Positions 44,300 through 56,695 of a stretch of 64,000 nucleotides of DNA are shown in pieces. Numbering within the stretch: position 1 is the first letter of the stretch; each line of letters starts with the position of its first letter. Source of the DNA: Turnera subulata (lineage: Eukaryota; Streptophyta; Magnoliopsida; Malpighiales; Passifloraceae). The stretch lies in the NCBI GenBank assembly GCA_028386065.3, contig JAKUCV010001875.1, positions 19,630-83,629 of the forward strand, read 5' to 3'. The position numbers were made by a program, and so were the translations under genes. A model generated the notes under the pieces. It saw only the letters and a list, made by a program, of their open reading frames with translations, was not told where the DNA came from and did no database searches.

Positions 44300-45272
44300 A
44301 AACGTGCTACAATACAAAGTGATGGGCAGACATGACGGCATGGCCGCCATGCCCGCTGGTCATGAGGACCAAGGCCGCCGCTGCCCGCAGTCATCACGTG
44401 ATGCCCGCCCAGCAGTGGCAGTCATGGCCTCCTAGAACACGTTTTCTCCTAATTTTTGGTCCGTTAATCAAATTACACTCATTTTGGATCTGATTTAAAG
44501 CAAGAATCCTGTCAATTAAGAGGTCCACGAGCTGTACACTCCCAGAACTCTATAAATAGAGCCTCCCACTCACTCCAAAAGAATCATCAAGAGCTATTAG
44601 GCTAAATCACTCAAATTCTTTTAATCTTAGAAAAGCTTGGGGAAACTCTACTTCTCTAAGCTCCAAGCCCCCAAACACTCTTCTCTACTGTTACTCTAGC
44701 AAATTTCTTATGAAGTTCAACATCAACAAACATCTAGCAAGGAGGAAGCAAGAAGAAATCAAGGTGAGGTTGAAAAGTGAAAAAGAATTGGGGTTAGAAA
44801 GAAACCCAAGTCAAGGAGCTAGAGGAGAGCTACAAGAGGTAACCCTTGATTTTTTATTTATTTATTTTGCTGATATTTTAAGATGATTATTGCTGACATG
44901 ATTTAATTTTTGGTTGATGACTTGTAAGAACTACGTGGGCTTTGAATCCTATCGCCGAGGTACATAGGTGGTTTCTAGCGGTGGAGACTCAAGCTAAATT
45001 ATATTTATTTTCCAGTTTTGTTTTAGGATTAGGTTTAATTATTTTCCTGTGATTTTTGTTTCCACACTTGCGCACACACACAAGGCACACTATTTAACCC
45101 ATCTATTGCACAAAGTATCGCCCCAACACGGGTAGGATGCTAACCCCTTCCTACCCGTGATGAACCCCCGAATCCAACAATCTATGGTTCGTTAGATTGG
45201 TCCCTTATGTTTTATGCCTAAGAAGGATTGATGCCTATGGTTTTTCCCTGGATTTTCCAAGTAATAAAATCT
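44300..45272 (+). mobile_element. Family D LTR (5' truncated), plus orientation
   Basis: It is related in the opposite orientation to 56696-58159. Shared parts are the GC-rich palindromic block (44330-44430), the TATA region, the exon-like stretch, and the 3' part with 'acgggtaggatgctaaccccttcctacccgtg' near 45127. It ends aataaaatct at 45272, next to a primer-binding site. The first third of the LTR is missing or unrecognisable. Confidence 0.7.
44551..44558 (+). promoter_or_regulatory. TATA box of the family D LTR
   Basis: 'tataaata' follows the GC-rich block and precedes a C/A-rich leader, the usual position of the retrotransposon promoter within the LTR. Confidence 0.55.
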
Positions 45273-45286
45273 GGGTAGCGACTCCT
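45273..45286 (+). other. Primer-binding site of family D
   Basis: 'gggtagcgactcct' directly follows the LTR. The opposite copy at 56684-56695 reads GGGTGGCGACTC. Sites of this TGGCGACTC type occur in Tat/Ogre-like Gypsy elements; the tRNA is not assigned here. Confidence 0.55.
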
Positions 45287-45379
45287 TTGATTGTTGGATT
45301 GGACAAGAAGAAGTAATAATTTGAGGAGGCCGGATTTTCGATCGGGTCTTCTCAGTGGCCAGTGGAGTTTTGGGGAATA

Positions 45380-46771
45380 AAAAAGTCATTTGACTACTGC
45401 AACAGTGTTGGTTGTTCCTAGACCTGGTGTGGAGTACATGATGTTCTATGATGCTTCTAGTAAGGGTTTAGGGTGTGCCTTGATTCAGGAGGGTTTAGTT
45501 TTTACTTATGCCTCCGGGTAGTTAAGAACTCATGGGAAGTATTATCCGACCCATGGTCTAGAGTTAGCTGCTTGGATCTTTGCTATGAAATCTAAAGGCA
45601 CCGTCTGTTCGGCGAGTAGTGTTGGATTTTTCACGGATCACAGGAGAGTTGCTTCTGTAGATGAGGATCCACTTCCTTATGTTTTATCTTCCTAGGTGGA
45701 GTTGAGGTCCTTGGATGCATAGTTGGAGGTGGATGACATCAGGGCTTTGCTAACCAGTTTTAGCATCCGACCGACCTTGTGAGACAAAATCATCAAGTTG
45801 TATTTCGGTGATCCTTACCTAGTAGAGTTGCGGGATAAGGCTTCTGGTGGAGAGAGTTCTAGCTTCTATATCCAGGAGGATGGTGATTTGATGACCAGTG
45901 ATCAGTTGTATGTTCATGTTGTTGATGATTTGAGGAGATGGATCTTGGACGAGGTGCACAACGTGCCATATACTATGCATCCGGGTAGCACCAAGATGTA
46001 CCTAAACTTGAAAAGTCATTTTTGGTGATCTGGTATGAAGAAAGATGTTGCAAAATTTATGACTCGTTGCATGACTTGTCAGTAGGTGAAAGCGAGCACC
46101 AGGCTCTTGTGGGAAAGCTGAGATCTTTGACTGTTCCGCTGTGGAAATGAGAGTATATCACTATGGACATTGTGATTGGATTACCGAGGATTCGAGTTCA
46201 GCATGATGCCATTTTGTTCATTGTCGACAGGTTGACCAAGTCAATTTATTCCTTCCTATTCAGTTGAGGGATACAATGGATAAGTTGGCGAGGTTGTAGG
46301 TTTCAAGTATTGTGAGGCTACTTGGAGTTTCACTATCCATTATATCGGACAAAGATTTGAGGTTTACATCCACTTCTAAAGAGTTTTAGTCAGCTTTGGA
46401 TGCTAAGTTGAGTTTTAGTATTGCTTTTCATCTACAGACCAACGGGCAGTTGGAGGGTTCTTTTCAGATACTGGAGGACATGCTCCGAGCTTATATGCTC
46501 AACTTCAGTGGTTCTTGGGGTGAGTAGTTGTCGTTGGTTAAGTTGCCTACATCAATTCCAATTTTGGCATGGCGCCTTACGAGGCTTTATACAGGCAGAA
46601 ATGCCGTAGTCTTACTGTCGGGTTGAGGTAGGGTTGAGATAGGTGTTTGGTCCGGACCTGGTCCAGGAGACGGTAGATCAGATCAAGGTGGTCAAGCTAT
46701 GCGCGATAGCTGCTTAGGACCGACAACAGAATTTTGCTGATAGGCATCATCGTGAGGTGGAGTGTAGTGTG
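45380..46771 (+). pseudogene. Gypsy family E pol remnant: RNase H and integrase (left part)
   Basis: The plus strand encodes an RNase H start (VLVVPRPGVEYMMFYDASS, KGLGCALIQEGLVFTYAS, YYPTHGLELAAWIFAMKS, FFTDHRRVAS), then an incomplete linker. The integrase zinc-binding domain follows at 45798-46028 (LRRWILDEVHNVPYTMHPGS, TKMYLNLKSHFW) with RCMTCQ after it. A mutated core continues, where TDQ-rich and EDML phrases are recognisable in scattered frames to 46771. There are many stops. It is the same chromovirus type as A and B, and the sequence continues at 53759 after the Athila-like insertion. Confidence 0.85.
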
Positions 46772-46785
46772 TCCTCTGGATAATT

Positions 46786-48177
46786 AATCAAGGTCGTCCT
46801 CTGGGAGCAGGTTAAGTACCAATCGCTTAATAATTCGTGATCGTCTAGGCAAATAAAGATTGGATTTGAGTAGAAAATAAATAGCTGAAATAATAAAGGT
46901 GGATTCTCAATATTCAAAAGATGTCTAGGACTTCGGGCGCTCACTTGCCTATTCTCAGATGCTTTACTTTAAAACATTGCACAGAATGATCATGCAGCAT
47001 GCATGCATAAGCAGACTATGCAACCACAAATTACCCTAACTCCTGAATTTTCTAAGTTCATTGAAAGATAGTTGATTAAACAGAATAAATAACCCACTCT
47101 CGTGGCGAGACTTAAATCCTACTTAGCTATTTCAACTTCGTGTTCACTAGTGAAGAAACAACTAAGGCATTCATGCACAGTCAACTTAAGCAAATTATAT
47201 TCTTCACCAGAAGGTCTTTCTTCCTCAAGGTAAGTTCCTAGTGTTCAACCTATGCATATCCAGCAGATTATTGACGTTGTCACTTAACAATTCTCTACCT
47301 AGAATTTATACTACCTAATGGCCAGTTAAATAGCATAGTTAAGTGCCCTAGGATTGAATCAATGAACAATAGATCATTTAGGAATTAAAAGCAATTCATA
47401 AAACAAATAGCATCATTGAATAGACAAGCTACCTCCCCTAATTCTTAGACTTTAAAGATTTAGCTCAACATAACAAGAGAGAAGAAAATACTTATGAATT
47501 TCATTCCAGGCAATGATCAAGGAATTACAAGAATAAGAACTTGAGTAAGAACTTGAACAAAGCTCTAAACTGAATTTCCTTCCGCTTCCTTGAAGAACTG
47601 ATGAAGAACTCCTCTTAAATTTGAGAGAGAATGGAAGAATGAGAGAACGAGAGAGTGTGAAGTGTGTCCCTTCCTCCTAGAATGCTAAGGTATTTATAGG
47701 CTAGGAAAGGGTGGTTAGGATTTCTCTCTTTTGAATTCAAAACTAGGATCTAATCTAATTAAATTCAAAAACAAACCTTTTGAATTTAATTACATGGATA
47801 AATAACAAATAAATAATTCTAATTTAGATTCAAACAATATCTTCAAAATATCCTTGGAAAATAATCTTGGATAATGGAAATTTGAACTTCTGAATAGCTG
47901 AAAATGCTCCGCACATGCAGGTTGCGCATAGGAGGATAAATCCTCATATTATCTTCAAATCTATCCAAGATAATTAATCATCTTATCTCTATCTTCCAGA
48001 ATCTATCCAAATCTTCCAAATCCTTTTAATTTAAACCTGAAATCATCAAAAGCTAAATGTAGAGTTTATTAAATCAAAACTAAATGAAAAGCTAACTAAA
48101 TAAATAACAATTTAATAAAACAAAGCCCAAATCTATAAACTAAAGGCCCAAAATGTGTGTATAACTCATACACATCA
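46786..48177 (-). mobile_element. Athila-like 3' LTR (terminus lost)
   Basis: Collinear with 52391-53758 with scattered substitutions and small indels. It ends CATCA at 48177, followed by the polypurine tract (plus 48178-48192, minus CAAGTTTGGGGGTGT). Confidence 0.88.
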
Positions 48178-48192
48178 ACACCCCCAAACTTG

Positions 48193-49857
48193 AATCTTTG
48201 CTTGTTCCTAAACAAAATCAGTGAAAATTAAGGACAAGGGTGAAAAACCACACTGCTCAAATTAACTGAAACTGAAAATAAAATTGCACAAGATTGTCGT
48301 ATAAGTTGTAAAAGGGGTGTCAACCCAACCTATTCCTCAATTCAAGTACCAAAAACATGTTAGTCCCAATTAAAACAAAGCATAACCAGATAGATCGAAT
48401 TATGCCTACTAGCACTTGATACTTTTTTGGATTTTGACGCCTAAAAAAAAAATCAAATCTCATAAGCAGAATCACTTTTCCAATCTCCACTAATAAATAA
48501 GACACTTTCAAATTGGATCAAAAGGGCTTGTGCATGGTTGTAATGGGGCTAAGTTAGAGCTAAAAAGAAAAAGGGAATAAAAGGATAAACAAAAATGTCA
48601 CTTAAAAAAATTCATCATGTCAGTCAAAAAACATATTTTCTTCCTTCCTGGATTGGCTCAAACTGCATAAGGAGGTTGTGCTCTGATAACTGGGTTTGGA
48701 GGCATAGGGAGGTTGTGCTGAAGTGTTGGCATGCTTTTGCTTCTTTTTTTTTTCGAAAACCCCTTTTATGGGTGGTTGTCTGTTTTCTCTTCTTTTTTTC
48801 TTTTTTTTTTCCAGCAAATATTTTCGTACTTCCTCCATCTTCTTATTCCATCCTAGAGCACAATCGACAGATAATCATACAAGCGCATTGTGGTAAGCAT
48901 GTTGTGAGCCTATCGCCATAATTCCTTCAAAAATATGACTAAACAAGAAGATAAATTTCCTTGAAGTGACAAAAAAAAAGGATTAGTTTGAAAAGAAAAA
49001 CAAACGATAGCCATGGACTCAATGGGCATAAGGTAGTTGTACGGGTATGAAAGAAATATTGGCTATCGTGAAAAAAACCCAAAAGGTGGTGACAATGGAA
49101 GAATAAAACAAAAGGTTATGATGTGTTTACAGAAAAAGAATTAGGTGGAAGAATAAAATACCTTTATCATGTCCGCTCATCAAGTGTCATATGTCAAATT
49201 TCGCCTCGATAGGTCCAGTGATTCTGTTCTAAGATTAAGAGATAGCGTCAAAGAGTTAGAAAAACATAGATGTTGGTCGACAAAATTAATCATATGGTTA
49301 GGCCTTATTAGATTTGTTTCCAACATATTTAAGGCAAAGAATGAGAAACAAATTAAGTTGGCACAATTAAATTTTGAAAAATGGCATATCTTGATGCATC
49401 AATATTCCAATTGTCAGCAAAATTCAAGAAGTGAGAAAGTAAAAGCCAAAAACTAAAGTTAGGGCCTGAATTATTTGCAATAAAAGAAAATAAAAATGAA
49501 AAAGTAAAATGAAAAATTAAAATGAGGAAATGAGGATGAACATGCACCCCCAAAACTTATTTTGGACAGTTTCCTCACTGACCAAGAATGTACAAAATGA
49601 AAGCATAAAAATAAGATACGAAGAACCTGTTTGTGCCTACACAGTCTGGATGTGTACTGCAAACTCCGGCAGAAATACCATCGTTATTGCCTTCAATTTG
49701 CATGTAGAACATACAAACAGGAAATATGGGTTGCCTCCCACACAGCACTTCTTTAATGTCTTGTAGCTGGACCCCACACTGGCCATCCTAGTGTGGATCA
49801 AGGAGAGGCTGAAGACTTTGCATAGATTTCGATGCCTGAAAATTCTTTCTTTTGCCT
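48193..49857 (-). other. Athila-like 3' internal region, non-coding remnant
   Basis: About 1.66 kb between the polypurine tract and the end of the protease frame. Near 49750 the minus strand reads YKTLKKCCVGGNPY, the motif found just after the end of pol in Tat/Athila elements. This shows that the deletion removed RT, RNase H and integrase but left the 3' spacer. The remainder is AT-rich and has no frame with a recognisable domain. Confidence 0.6.
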
Positions 49858-52292
49858 TCAGTGATAGGATAAGACTTTCAATTGAAGGGCACAAGCAACT
49901 TCTGCTGCATTTCGATCCTTTGCGGTTCTACTATTGGTTGTGCATGCCAAAATGGGATCCATAGGGTCTTTCTGCGAAGAAGATTGTTTTCTTGCTTCGT
50001 CAATCACTTCAAGAAAATAGCACGAATGACCTAAAAAGTCGTTTTTCTCTGCTTGTAAAACGTCAAAGCTGACTGTTTCAGTTCCAATCTTGAAGGTTAA
50101 CTTCCCAATTTGAACATCAATTATTGCTCCTGCAGTTGCCAAAAATGGACATCCCAAAATAATCTGTGTTTTAGTATCCGCTTTTACATCAAGGACAACA
50201 AAGTCCATCGGGATGAAGAACTTTCCAACTTGCACAGGGACATCTTCAAGGATACCAACAGGACGCTTGATCGAACGATCTGCCAGCTGCAGTGACATCG
50301 AAGTTGACTTTATATCCCCCATATTCAGCTTCTTAACTATGGATAGTGGAATGACACTAACACTTGCTCCCAAATCACACAACGCCCTTTTGATGCTAAT
50401 CTTGCCGATGTTACAAGAGATAGAGAAACTCCTAGGATCTTCTAACTTTGGAATATGCTTATTTTGGATAATAGCACTACATTCCTTAGTTAATGATATT
50501 GTTCCAATTTCCTCTAGATTTCTCTTCCTTGACAAGATCTCTTTCAAGAATTTGGCATAAGCTGGCATTTCAGAAAGGACTTCTGTGAATGGGATATTCA
50601 CATACAACTTCTTAAGCACCTATAGGAATTTGCTAAATTGTTGATCATATTTGGCTTTCTTTAATCTTCTAGGAAAGGGAATAGGGGAAACATATGGCTT
50701 CACCTCTTCTTCTTTCTTTGGTTGTGCTTCTTCAGACACCTTCTCTTGCTCAGCATGGCCATGCTGCTCCTTTTTATCTTCTTGCACAGACTTCGTGTGC
50801 TTAGTCGGTGCAATCATCTCATACTGATTTCCACTCCGTAAGGTTATTGCGCAACATTGCTCCTTAGGATTTACTTCAGTATGCGCATGCAACCTATTCT
50901 TGCTTCCAGCTAGTTGCATCTTCAATTGGCTAATCTTTGAAGTTAGATTAGCTATTAAGTCTATTTGCTTTTGTTGGAACTCCAATTGTAGGCGCTGAGC
51001 TTCCATCTGTTGGCGTTGATTTTCCTTCTGTAGGCATTGACTTTCCATAAATGAATGCATAAATATTTGAAAGTCATTCTTTGGTGGTTGTGGAGTTGAT
51101 TGTTGAGATTGAGGATTATAACCTCTTGTAGGACACCCTGGAGGTCCTCTACTACTACCTTGTTGACCACCCTAGGTACTTCCATTCTGATTGGGACAAG
51201 CAGAGTGTGCATGAGCACCCCCGCAATTTTCACACGGTCCCTAGGTTTCCTTTCCTCCCAGGCTGTGCAAAAGATAATCCACCTTTGAGTGCAACAAATT
51301 TATAGCCTCTAGCTCCAAAACTCCAGCGGCCTTCTTCATGGGCAGTCTTTCAACTGGCCATTGGAAAGTGTTAGCCAAAATTCGGTCTAAAAGCTCGAAG
51401 GCTTCTTCAATTGGCATTGTCATTATTGTTCCTCCTGCTGCAGCATCTATAGTTCCCTTGATTGACTCACTTATTTGGCATAGAATGTTTCTAGCAGCAT
51501 CTAGTCTGGCAGACCATGATGTGGGCACCTTCGGAGCAAGTCTTTGTACCATTCTCATCCATCATATAGAGATTCACTATCCTTCTGAGCAAAGGTTAAA
51601 ATCTCATTTCTGAGTTTGATTGCCTTGCTCGGTGGGAAGAATTTTGATAGGAAGGCTTGTGACAAGGCGTCCCATGTCTGAAAAGTTCCAGCTGGAAAAG
51701 AATTTAGCCATGCCTTTGCTTTATCCCCAAGAGAGAATGGAAATAAGCGGAGGCGGATGGCATCAGCGGTCACTCCATTCATCTTAAAAGTATCACAAAT
51801 TTCCAGGAAACTTTGAAGATGTGTGTTGGGGTCATCCAAGGCTGATCCGCTAAACTGCGATCCTTGCACTATGCCGATCAGCGAAGGCTTGAGTTCAAAG
51901 TCGTTCGCTTGAAGAGCTGGGCAAACAATACTTGGTTGCAAAACCTCAGGCCATGGGATGACAAAGTCTCGCAGTTGCAACCTTTGATTCACTGCATTGA
52001 CAGGAGGATCAACCTGCACATCTCCCCTTCCTCCAGGTCGAATTTCATCGCCCTCAACATGAGGAGGTAGGCTATTGTTCCTCACAGTGTTGTTTCCCAT
52101 ATCTTCTTCTGAAGAGTCTGTTTCTTCTTTGTCAGCTCTCTTCTCCAGGAGTAGTTTTCGGAGAAGCTTGCACGTCTTCTCGATTTCAGGATCAAGTGGT
52201 AAAGGCGGTCCCTTACTTCTTGTCCTGATCATACACCTGCTAGAGCCCTGTGGAAAAGAAACAGAAGGAAAACGTAAATAATAACAGGCCAA
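49858..52292 (-). pseudogene. Athila/Tat-like gag and protease remnant
   Basis: Read from 52292: a gag N-terminus (MIRTRSKGPPLPLDPEI), the gag core (FELKPSLIGIVQGSQFSGSA, DPNTHLQSFLEICDTF, RLRLFPFSLGDKAKAWLNS, WDALSQAFLSKFFPPSK). A frameshift near 51556 follows, then DAAAGGTIMTMPIEEAFELL, the zinc-knuckle-like PCENCGGAHAHSACP, a stop near 51240, a Gln-rich coiled-coil stretch (about 51060-50930) and PFPRRLKKAKYDQQFSKFL. Another stop leads into the aspartic protease at 50619-49858: RALCDLGASVSVIPLS holds the active-site DLGAS, with QIILGCPFLATAGAIIDV further on. Gag packages element RNA and the protease would mature the proteins. Only three or four breaks occur over 2.4 kb, so decay is modest. 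Pol is missing. Confidence 0.9.
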
Positions 52293-52334
52293 GATTGACC
52301 TAATTACTAAGACAATTAATATTAACGCCGGTCC

Positions 52335-52352
52335 CCGGCAACGGCTCCAAAG
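52335..52352 (-). other. Primer-binding site of the Athila-like element
   Basis: On the minus strand GGAGCCGTTGCCGGGGAC lies three bases inside the right LTR. Athila/Tat elements typically show TGGCGCCGTTGCCGGGGA here, so the lineage call rests partly on this site. Confidence 0.75.
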
Positions 52353-52355
52353 ACT

Positions 52356-53758
52356 TGAACGCTATTCTGCAAGTGCACAGATAGTTGTAGCAATCAAGGT
52401 CGTCCTCTGGGACCAGGTTAAGTACTAATCGCTTAATAATTCGTGACCGTCTAGGCAAATAAAGATTGGATTTGAGTAGAAAATAAATAGCTAAAATAAT
52501 AAAGATGGATTCTCAATATTCAAAAGATGTCTAGGACTTCGGGGGGTCACTTGCCTATTCTCAAATGCTTTACTTTAAAACCTTGCACAGATTGATCGTG
52601 CAGCATGCATACATAAGCAGACTATGCAACCATAAATTGCCCTAACTCCTGAATTTTCTAAGTTCATTGAAAGATAATTGATTAAACAGAATAAATAACC
52701 CACTCTCGTGGCGAGACATAAACCCTACTTACCTATTTCAACTTCTTATTCACTAGTGAAGAAACAACTAAGGCATTCATGCACAGTCAACTTAAGCAAA
52801 TTATATTCTTCACCAGAAGGTCTTTCTTCCTCAAGGTAAGTTCCTAGTGTTCAACCTATGTATATCCAGCAGATTATTGATGCTGTCACTTGACAATTCT
52901 CTACCTAGAATTTATACTATCTAATGGCCAGTTAAATAGCATAGTTAAGTGCCCTAGGATTGAATCAATGTAGATCATTCAGGAATTAAAAGCAATTCAT
53001 AAAACAAATAGCATCATTGAATAGACAAGCTACCTTCCCTAATTCCTAGACTTTAAAGATTTAGCTCAGCATAACAATAGAGAAGAAAATACTTATGAAT
53101 TTCATTCCAGACAATGATCAAGGAATTACAAGAATAAGAACTTGAGTAAGAACTTGAACAAAGCTCTAAACTGAATTTCCTTCCTCTTCCTTGAAGAACT
53201 GATGAAGAACTCCTCTTAAATTTGAGAGAGAATGGAAGAATAAGAGAATGAGAGAGTGTGAAGTGTGTCCCTTCCTCCTAGAATGCCAAGGTATTTATAG
53301 AAAGGATGGTTAGGATTTCTCTCTTTTGAATTCAAAACTACGATCTATTCTAATTAAATTCAAAAACAAACCTTTTGAATTTAATTACATGGATAAATAA
53401 CAAATAAATAATCCTAATTTAAATTCAAACAATTTCTTCAAAATATCCTTGGAAAATAATCTTGGATAATGGAAATTTGAAGTTCTGAACAGCTGAAAAT
53501 GCTCCGCACAGGCAGGTTGCGCATAGGAGGATAAATCCTCATATTATCTTCAAATCTATCCAGGATAATTAATCATCTTATCTCTTTCTTCCAGAATCTA
53601 TCCAAATCTTCCAAATCCTTTCAATTTAAACCTGAAATCATTAAAAGCTAAAGGAAGAGTTTATTAAATCAAAACTAAATGAAAAGCTAACTAAATAAAT
53701 AACAATTTAATAAAACAAAGCCCAAATCTATAAATGTGTGTATAACTCATACACATCA
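52356..53758 (-). mobile_element. Athila-like 5' LTR (1403 bp)
   Basis: Minus strand TGATGTGTATGAGTTATAC to a TTCA end at 52356. It is the intact copy. Relative to it the left LTR has an additional 14 bp 'actaaaggcccaaa' near its start and several other small differences. Confidence 0.88.
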
Positions 53759-54273
53759 GACCGACAGTAGAATTTTGCTGATAGGCATCGTCGTGAGGTG
53801 GAGTGTAGCGTAGGTGATGGGACATTCCTCCGTGTTTCTCCCTAGATAGGTGTTATCCGGTTTGGAAGGTAGGGCAGGTTGAGCCCTTGTTTTTATTAAT
53901 CTATGTAAGATCACTGTGTGGATTGATCCGTCGGTATATTTTTTACTTTTCAGAGGGCCTGTCTTGCATACACGATGTATTCCATGTCTCAATGTCGAGG
54001 CGTTATCGACCTGATCTGAGTTATGTCATATTCCCGACAAAGTTGGAGGTTTCTGACAATTTAACCTCTTGTTGAGGACCGGTGGAGATTCTGGCTCGAA
54101 AAGTGCGGCAGTCGAGGAGTTTTACTATTCCTATGGTTCGGGTTAGATGGAGCCGTCATACTTTGATGAGGCTACTTGGGAGGTTCAGTCCGATGTGGGT
54201 GAATAGTGTTCACATCTGTTATGTTCCTTATCTCAAAATTACGAGGATGAAATTTTATTAAGCGGGGTAGAAC
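53759..54273 (+). pseudogene. Gypsy family E pol remnant, C-terminal part
   Basis: Continuation of the interrupted integrase: FADRHRREVECSVGDG, FLRVSP, VIRFGR and GRLSP in shifting frames, then RACLAYTMYSMSQ as a shadow of the HDVFHVSM block. Its end 'aggatgaaattttattaagcggggtagaac' is the chromovirus polypurine tract just before the LTR at 54274. Several stops and frameshifts make it non-functional. Confidence 0.8.
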
Positions 54274-56589
54274 TGTAACCCCGACTTTAGTTAATTAATT
54301 TTTATGAAATTTTCGAAATTTTTGGAGTTTAATTTCCAATTTTTATCCTTGAGGAAGTTTCGGGAATTTATGGTCAAGGAAAATATTTTATTTCCTTGGA
54401 AATATTATCGTTATGCTGGATTTAATCCTTAATCGGGTTTTCTTTTGGCTTTTAATTGTGTTTTGGGGTGAAACACGAACATAGTTTCGGGATAGGCCAA
54501 ACATAAAACTCAAGCTTGGCCTGCATTTTGACCAAGGGAATACGGTTGACCGCACCTTAGACCAAACGACATCGTTTTAGTCCTAGCCGAAATCAACCCT
54601 AACTCTAGGGTATAAAAACATCTTTTTCCCTCTCTCCTCTTTTTCCCTTCCTTCTCCCTGCCGAGTTTAGGCGCACTCCCTCTCTGCTCTCCTGATTTGT
54701 GCCTCGACGGTTACCACTCTCCCCATTCCTTTGTTTTCTTTTTCTCTCTAGTAACCACCTGCACCCGCACCTAATTCCTCTCCTTTCTCTTATTTCCTTT
54801 TTCTTTCCCACATCTTCTCTCCCCGATTCGCCACCATACTTGTTCTCTTCCTCTCGATTACACACTGTCACAGCCGCCCTTGTCTCTCGTCGCCTCTGTC
54901 ACCAATCGAGGTCGCGGCAGCCGCCATCAATGCCATTAGTCAGATAAGCCTCCGACTTTCCTTTCCTCTCTTTTATTCTTTTGGTTTCGGGTAATGGTGG
55001 TTTGATTGTTGGTTTTCATGTTGTTTGGGTGACGGCGAGTGTGTGGTGGTTGTTTTTGGATGGCGGTGTTGAAGACGGTGGGTTTGTGTGTCGGGTATGA
55101 TGGTTCGATTGTTGGTTTTTCAACAGTGTGGTCGTTGTTTTCCGGGGAGTTGGTGGCGGTGCTCGGATTGGACTATTTGGGCTCAATGGAATTCGCCAGA
55201 ATTGAGATTTGGTGGTTTGGATCCGACATTGACTTGTCACAATTCGAAATCCGATTTCAGTGTGTATTTCCGACGACTAGGGATGGTTTCCTGGCGAAGT
55301 TAACTGGAGTCTGACAAATACGAACTATTCCGGCGAGGCAGGAATTTCACCAGCACTAACGGATGTTATGGACATAGCAATGTTGAGGCGGAACGAGGCT
55401 TCGTGTTTTGAGGCAATTAATATGGCTGAGGTGAGGAGATATAAACCTTTGTATGCATTACTGCCTACAATACTTAGTTAATAGACATGGTACATGACAT
55501 GGTAATTCTTATCTGGCATTGGATGTTGTATGCATGTATGGCTACTATGTTGATGTTCTTGTTTGCACTTTGTATCGTAATGATGATATCTCTGATGCTA
55601 CGTGCCTAATTATTTTTACTATGTGCATGTGTGATATAATATGCCTGCCGAGCATGATTTGATTTGTTATGTAATATAACATATTATATGATTTTGTGGT
55701 TTGTATGCTGAACTATGGGCCAGAGGCCGGGACTCGAGAGTAAGATGTTAATTCACACAATCCTAGACAATTATAACTTAAGGCACACATAACTCTTTGA
55801 GCATAACTGAGCATAGCGTACTAAAAGAATGCTATTGTAGGGATGTTGACCCGTTGATTTGAGTGGGAAGTTTACCCCTCTAGATTGCATGCGGGATGGC
55901 ATGGTATATGCAGTTTAGCATATGGTCAGATACAGCACCTTGGGGAAGGATTGGATACACCCCTGAGTTGTTGACCGTTTTTATCTCCCCTTTTTCTCTC
56001 TCTCTCTCTCTCAGTGATTGTATTTGGGCTTATGCCTTGATTGTCTGATCAGACATAACCGAGCTCGACGCACACAGTAGAGGGCCTTGATAAAATACTT
56101 AAACCTAATAAAACATTCATCACCCATAAGTGATTAAACATAAAAATAATAAGATATTTTTTGACAAACGTGGAATAACAAACAATTATCTCTATGTTGT
56201 GCACTGTGGCTTGTTTTGTGCATTGTGGCTGCTATTGCCTGATTTCGGTGTAATTTTAGTTGATTGGTATTTGAATAATTTGGTTTATTTTTTTATGGTG
56301 AGAAGTGGTTTGGTCTCACCCCTCACCTTTTACATACAGGTAGGTTGATCGTGGATCAGGGATGCATTCAGGTAACTGTGCCTACTTAGTTTTAGGTCGG
56401 ATCCACAGTCGGCATGCATATTTTGTGAACTTTGATTATGTTTATGCTTATCTTCCGCTGCAACTCTTTGTGAGATTTTTGTTTAGACATGATCTTATCT
56501 TGTTCGTGCCCGGGAATGATAAAGGGTAATTTGGTCATTTTATAATTTATTTATTATTTATATTAATAAATTGGGATACAGGTGTTTCA
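54274..56589 (+). mobile_element. Gypsy family E 3' LTR (2316 bp)
   Basis: It starts TGTAACCCCGACTTTAG right after the polypurine tract and ends GGTGTTTCA at 56589. It shares its terminal sequence style with Gypsy B but is a separate family. A TATA box (tataaaaaca, 54611-54620) precedes a C/T-rich leader, the likely transcription start. A (TC)n run lies at about 55994-56014. Frames at 54605-55314 on both strands are compositional. Confidence 0.82.
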
Positions 56590-56695
56590 CCAGGAATAAC
56601 AAGATTTATTCTTCATAAATTTGCATGTCCCAAGTGTATATCTAACCTTATACACCTTTTTAACTATCATCCAACAATCAAAAGAGTCGCCACCC
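56590..56695 (-). other. Family D leader and primer-binding site, minus orientation
   Basis: The minus strand reads GGGTGGCGACTC (56695-56684) followed by TTTTGATTGTTGG, matching the plus-orientation copy at 45273-45296. It is cut at 56589/56590 by the end of Gypsy E. Confidence 0.6.

Larger units (their letters stand above)
46772..53758 (-). mobile_element. Athila/Tat-type Gypsy derivative lacking RT and integrase
   Basis: A 7.0-kb minus-strand element with LTRs of about 1.4 kb (46786-48177 and 52356-53758), a primer-binding site, a polypurine tract, and a gag-protease frame. The pol region from RT through integrase is absent. It interrupts Gypsy E. The right LTR is complete (TGATGTGTATGAG start at 53758). 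The left LTR lacks its terminal 36 bp, and a 14-bp filler 'gtcctctggataat' takes its place. The flanks share a 52-bp near-duplicate instead of a clean 5-bp one. Confidence 0.88.
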
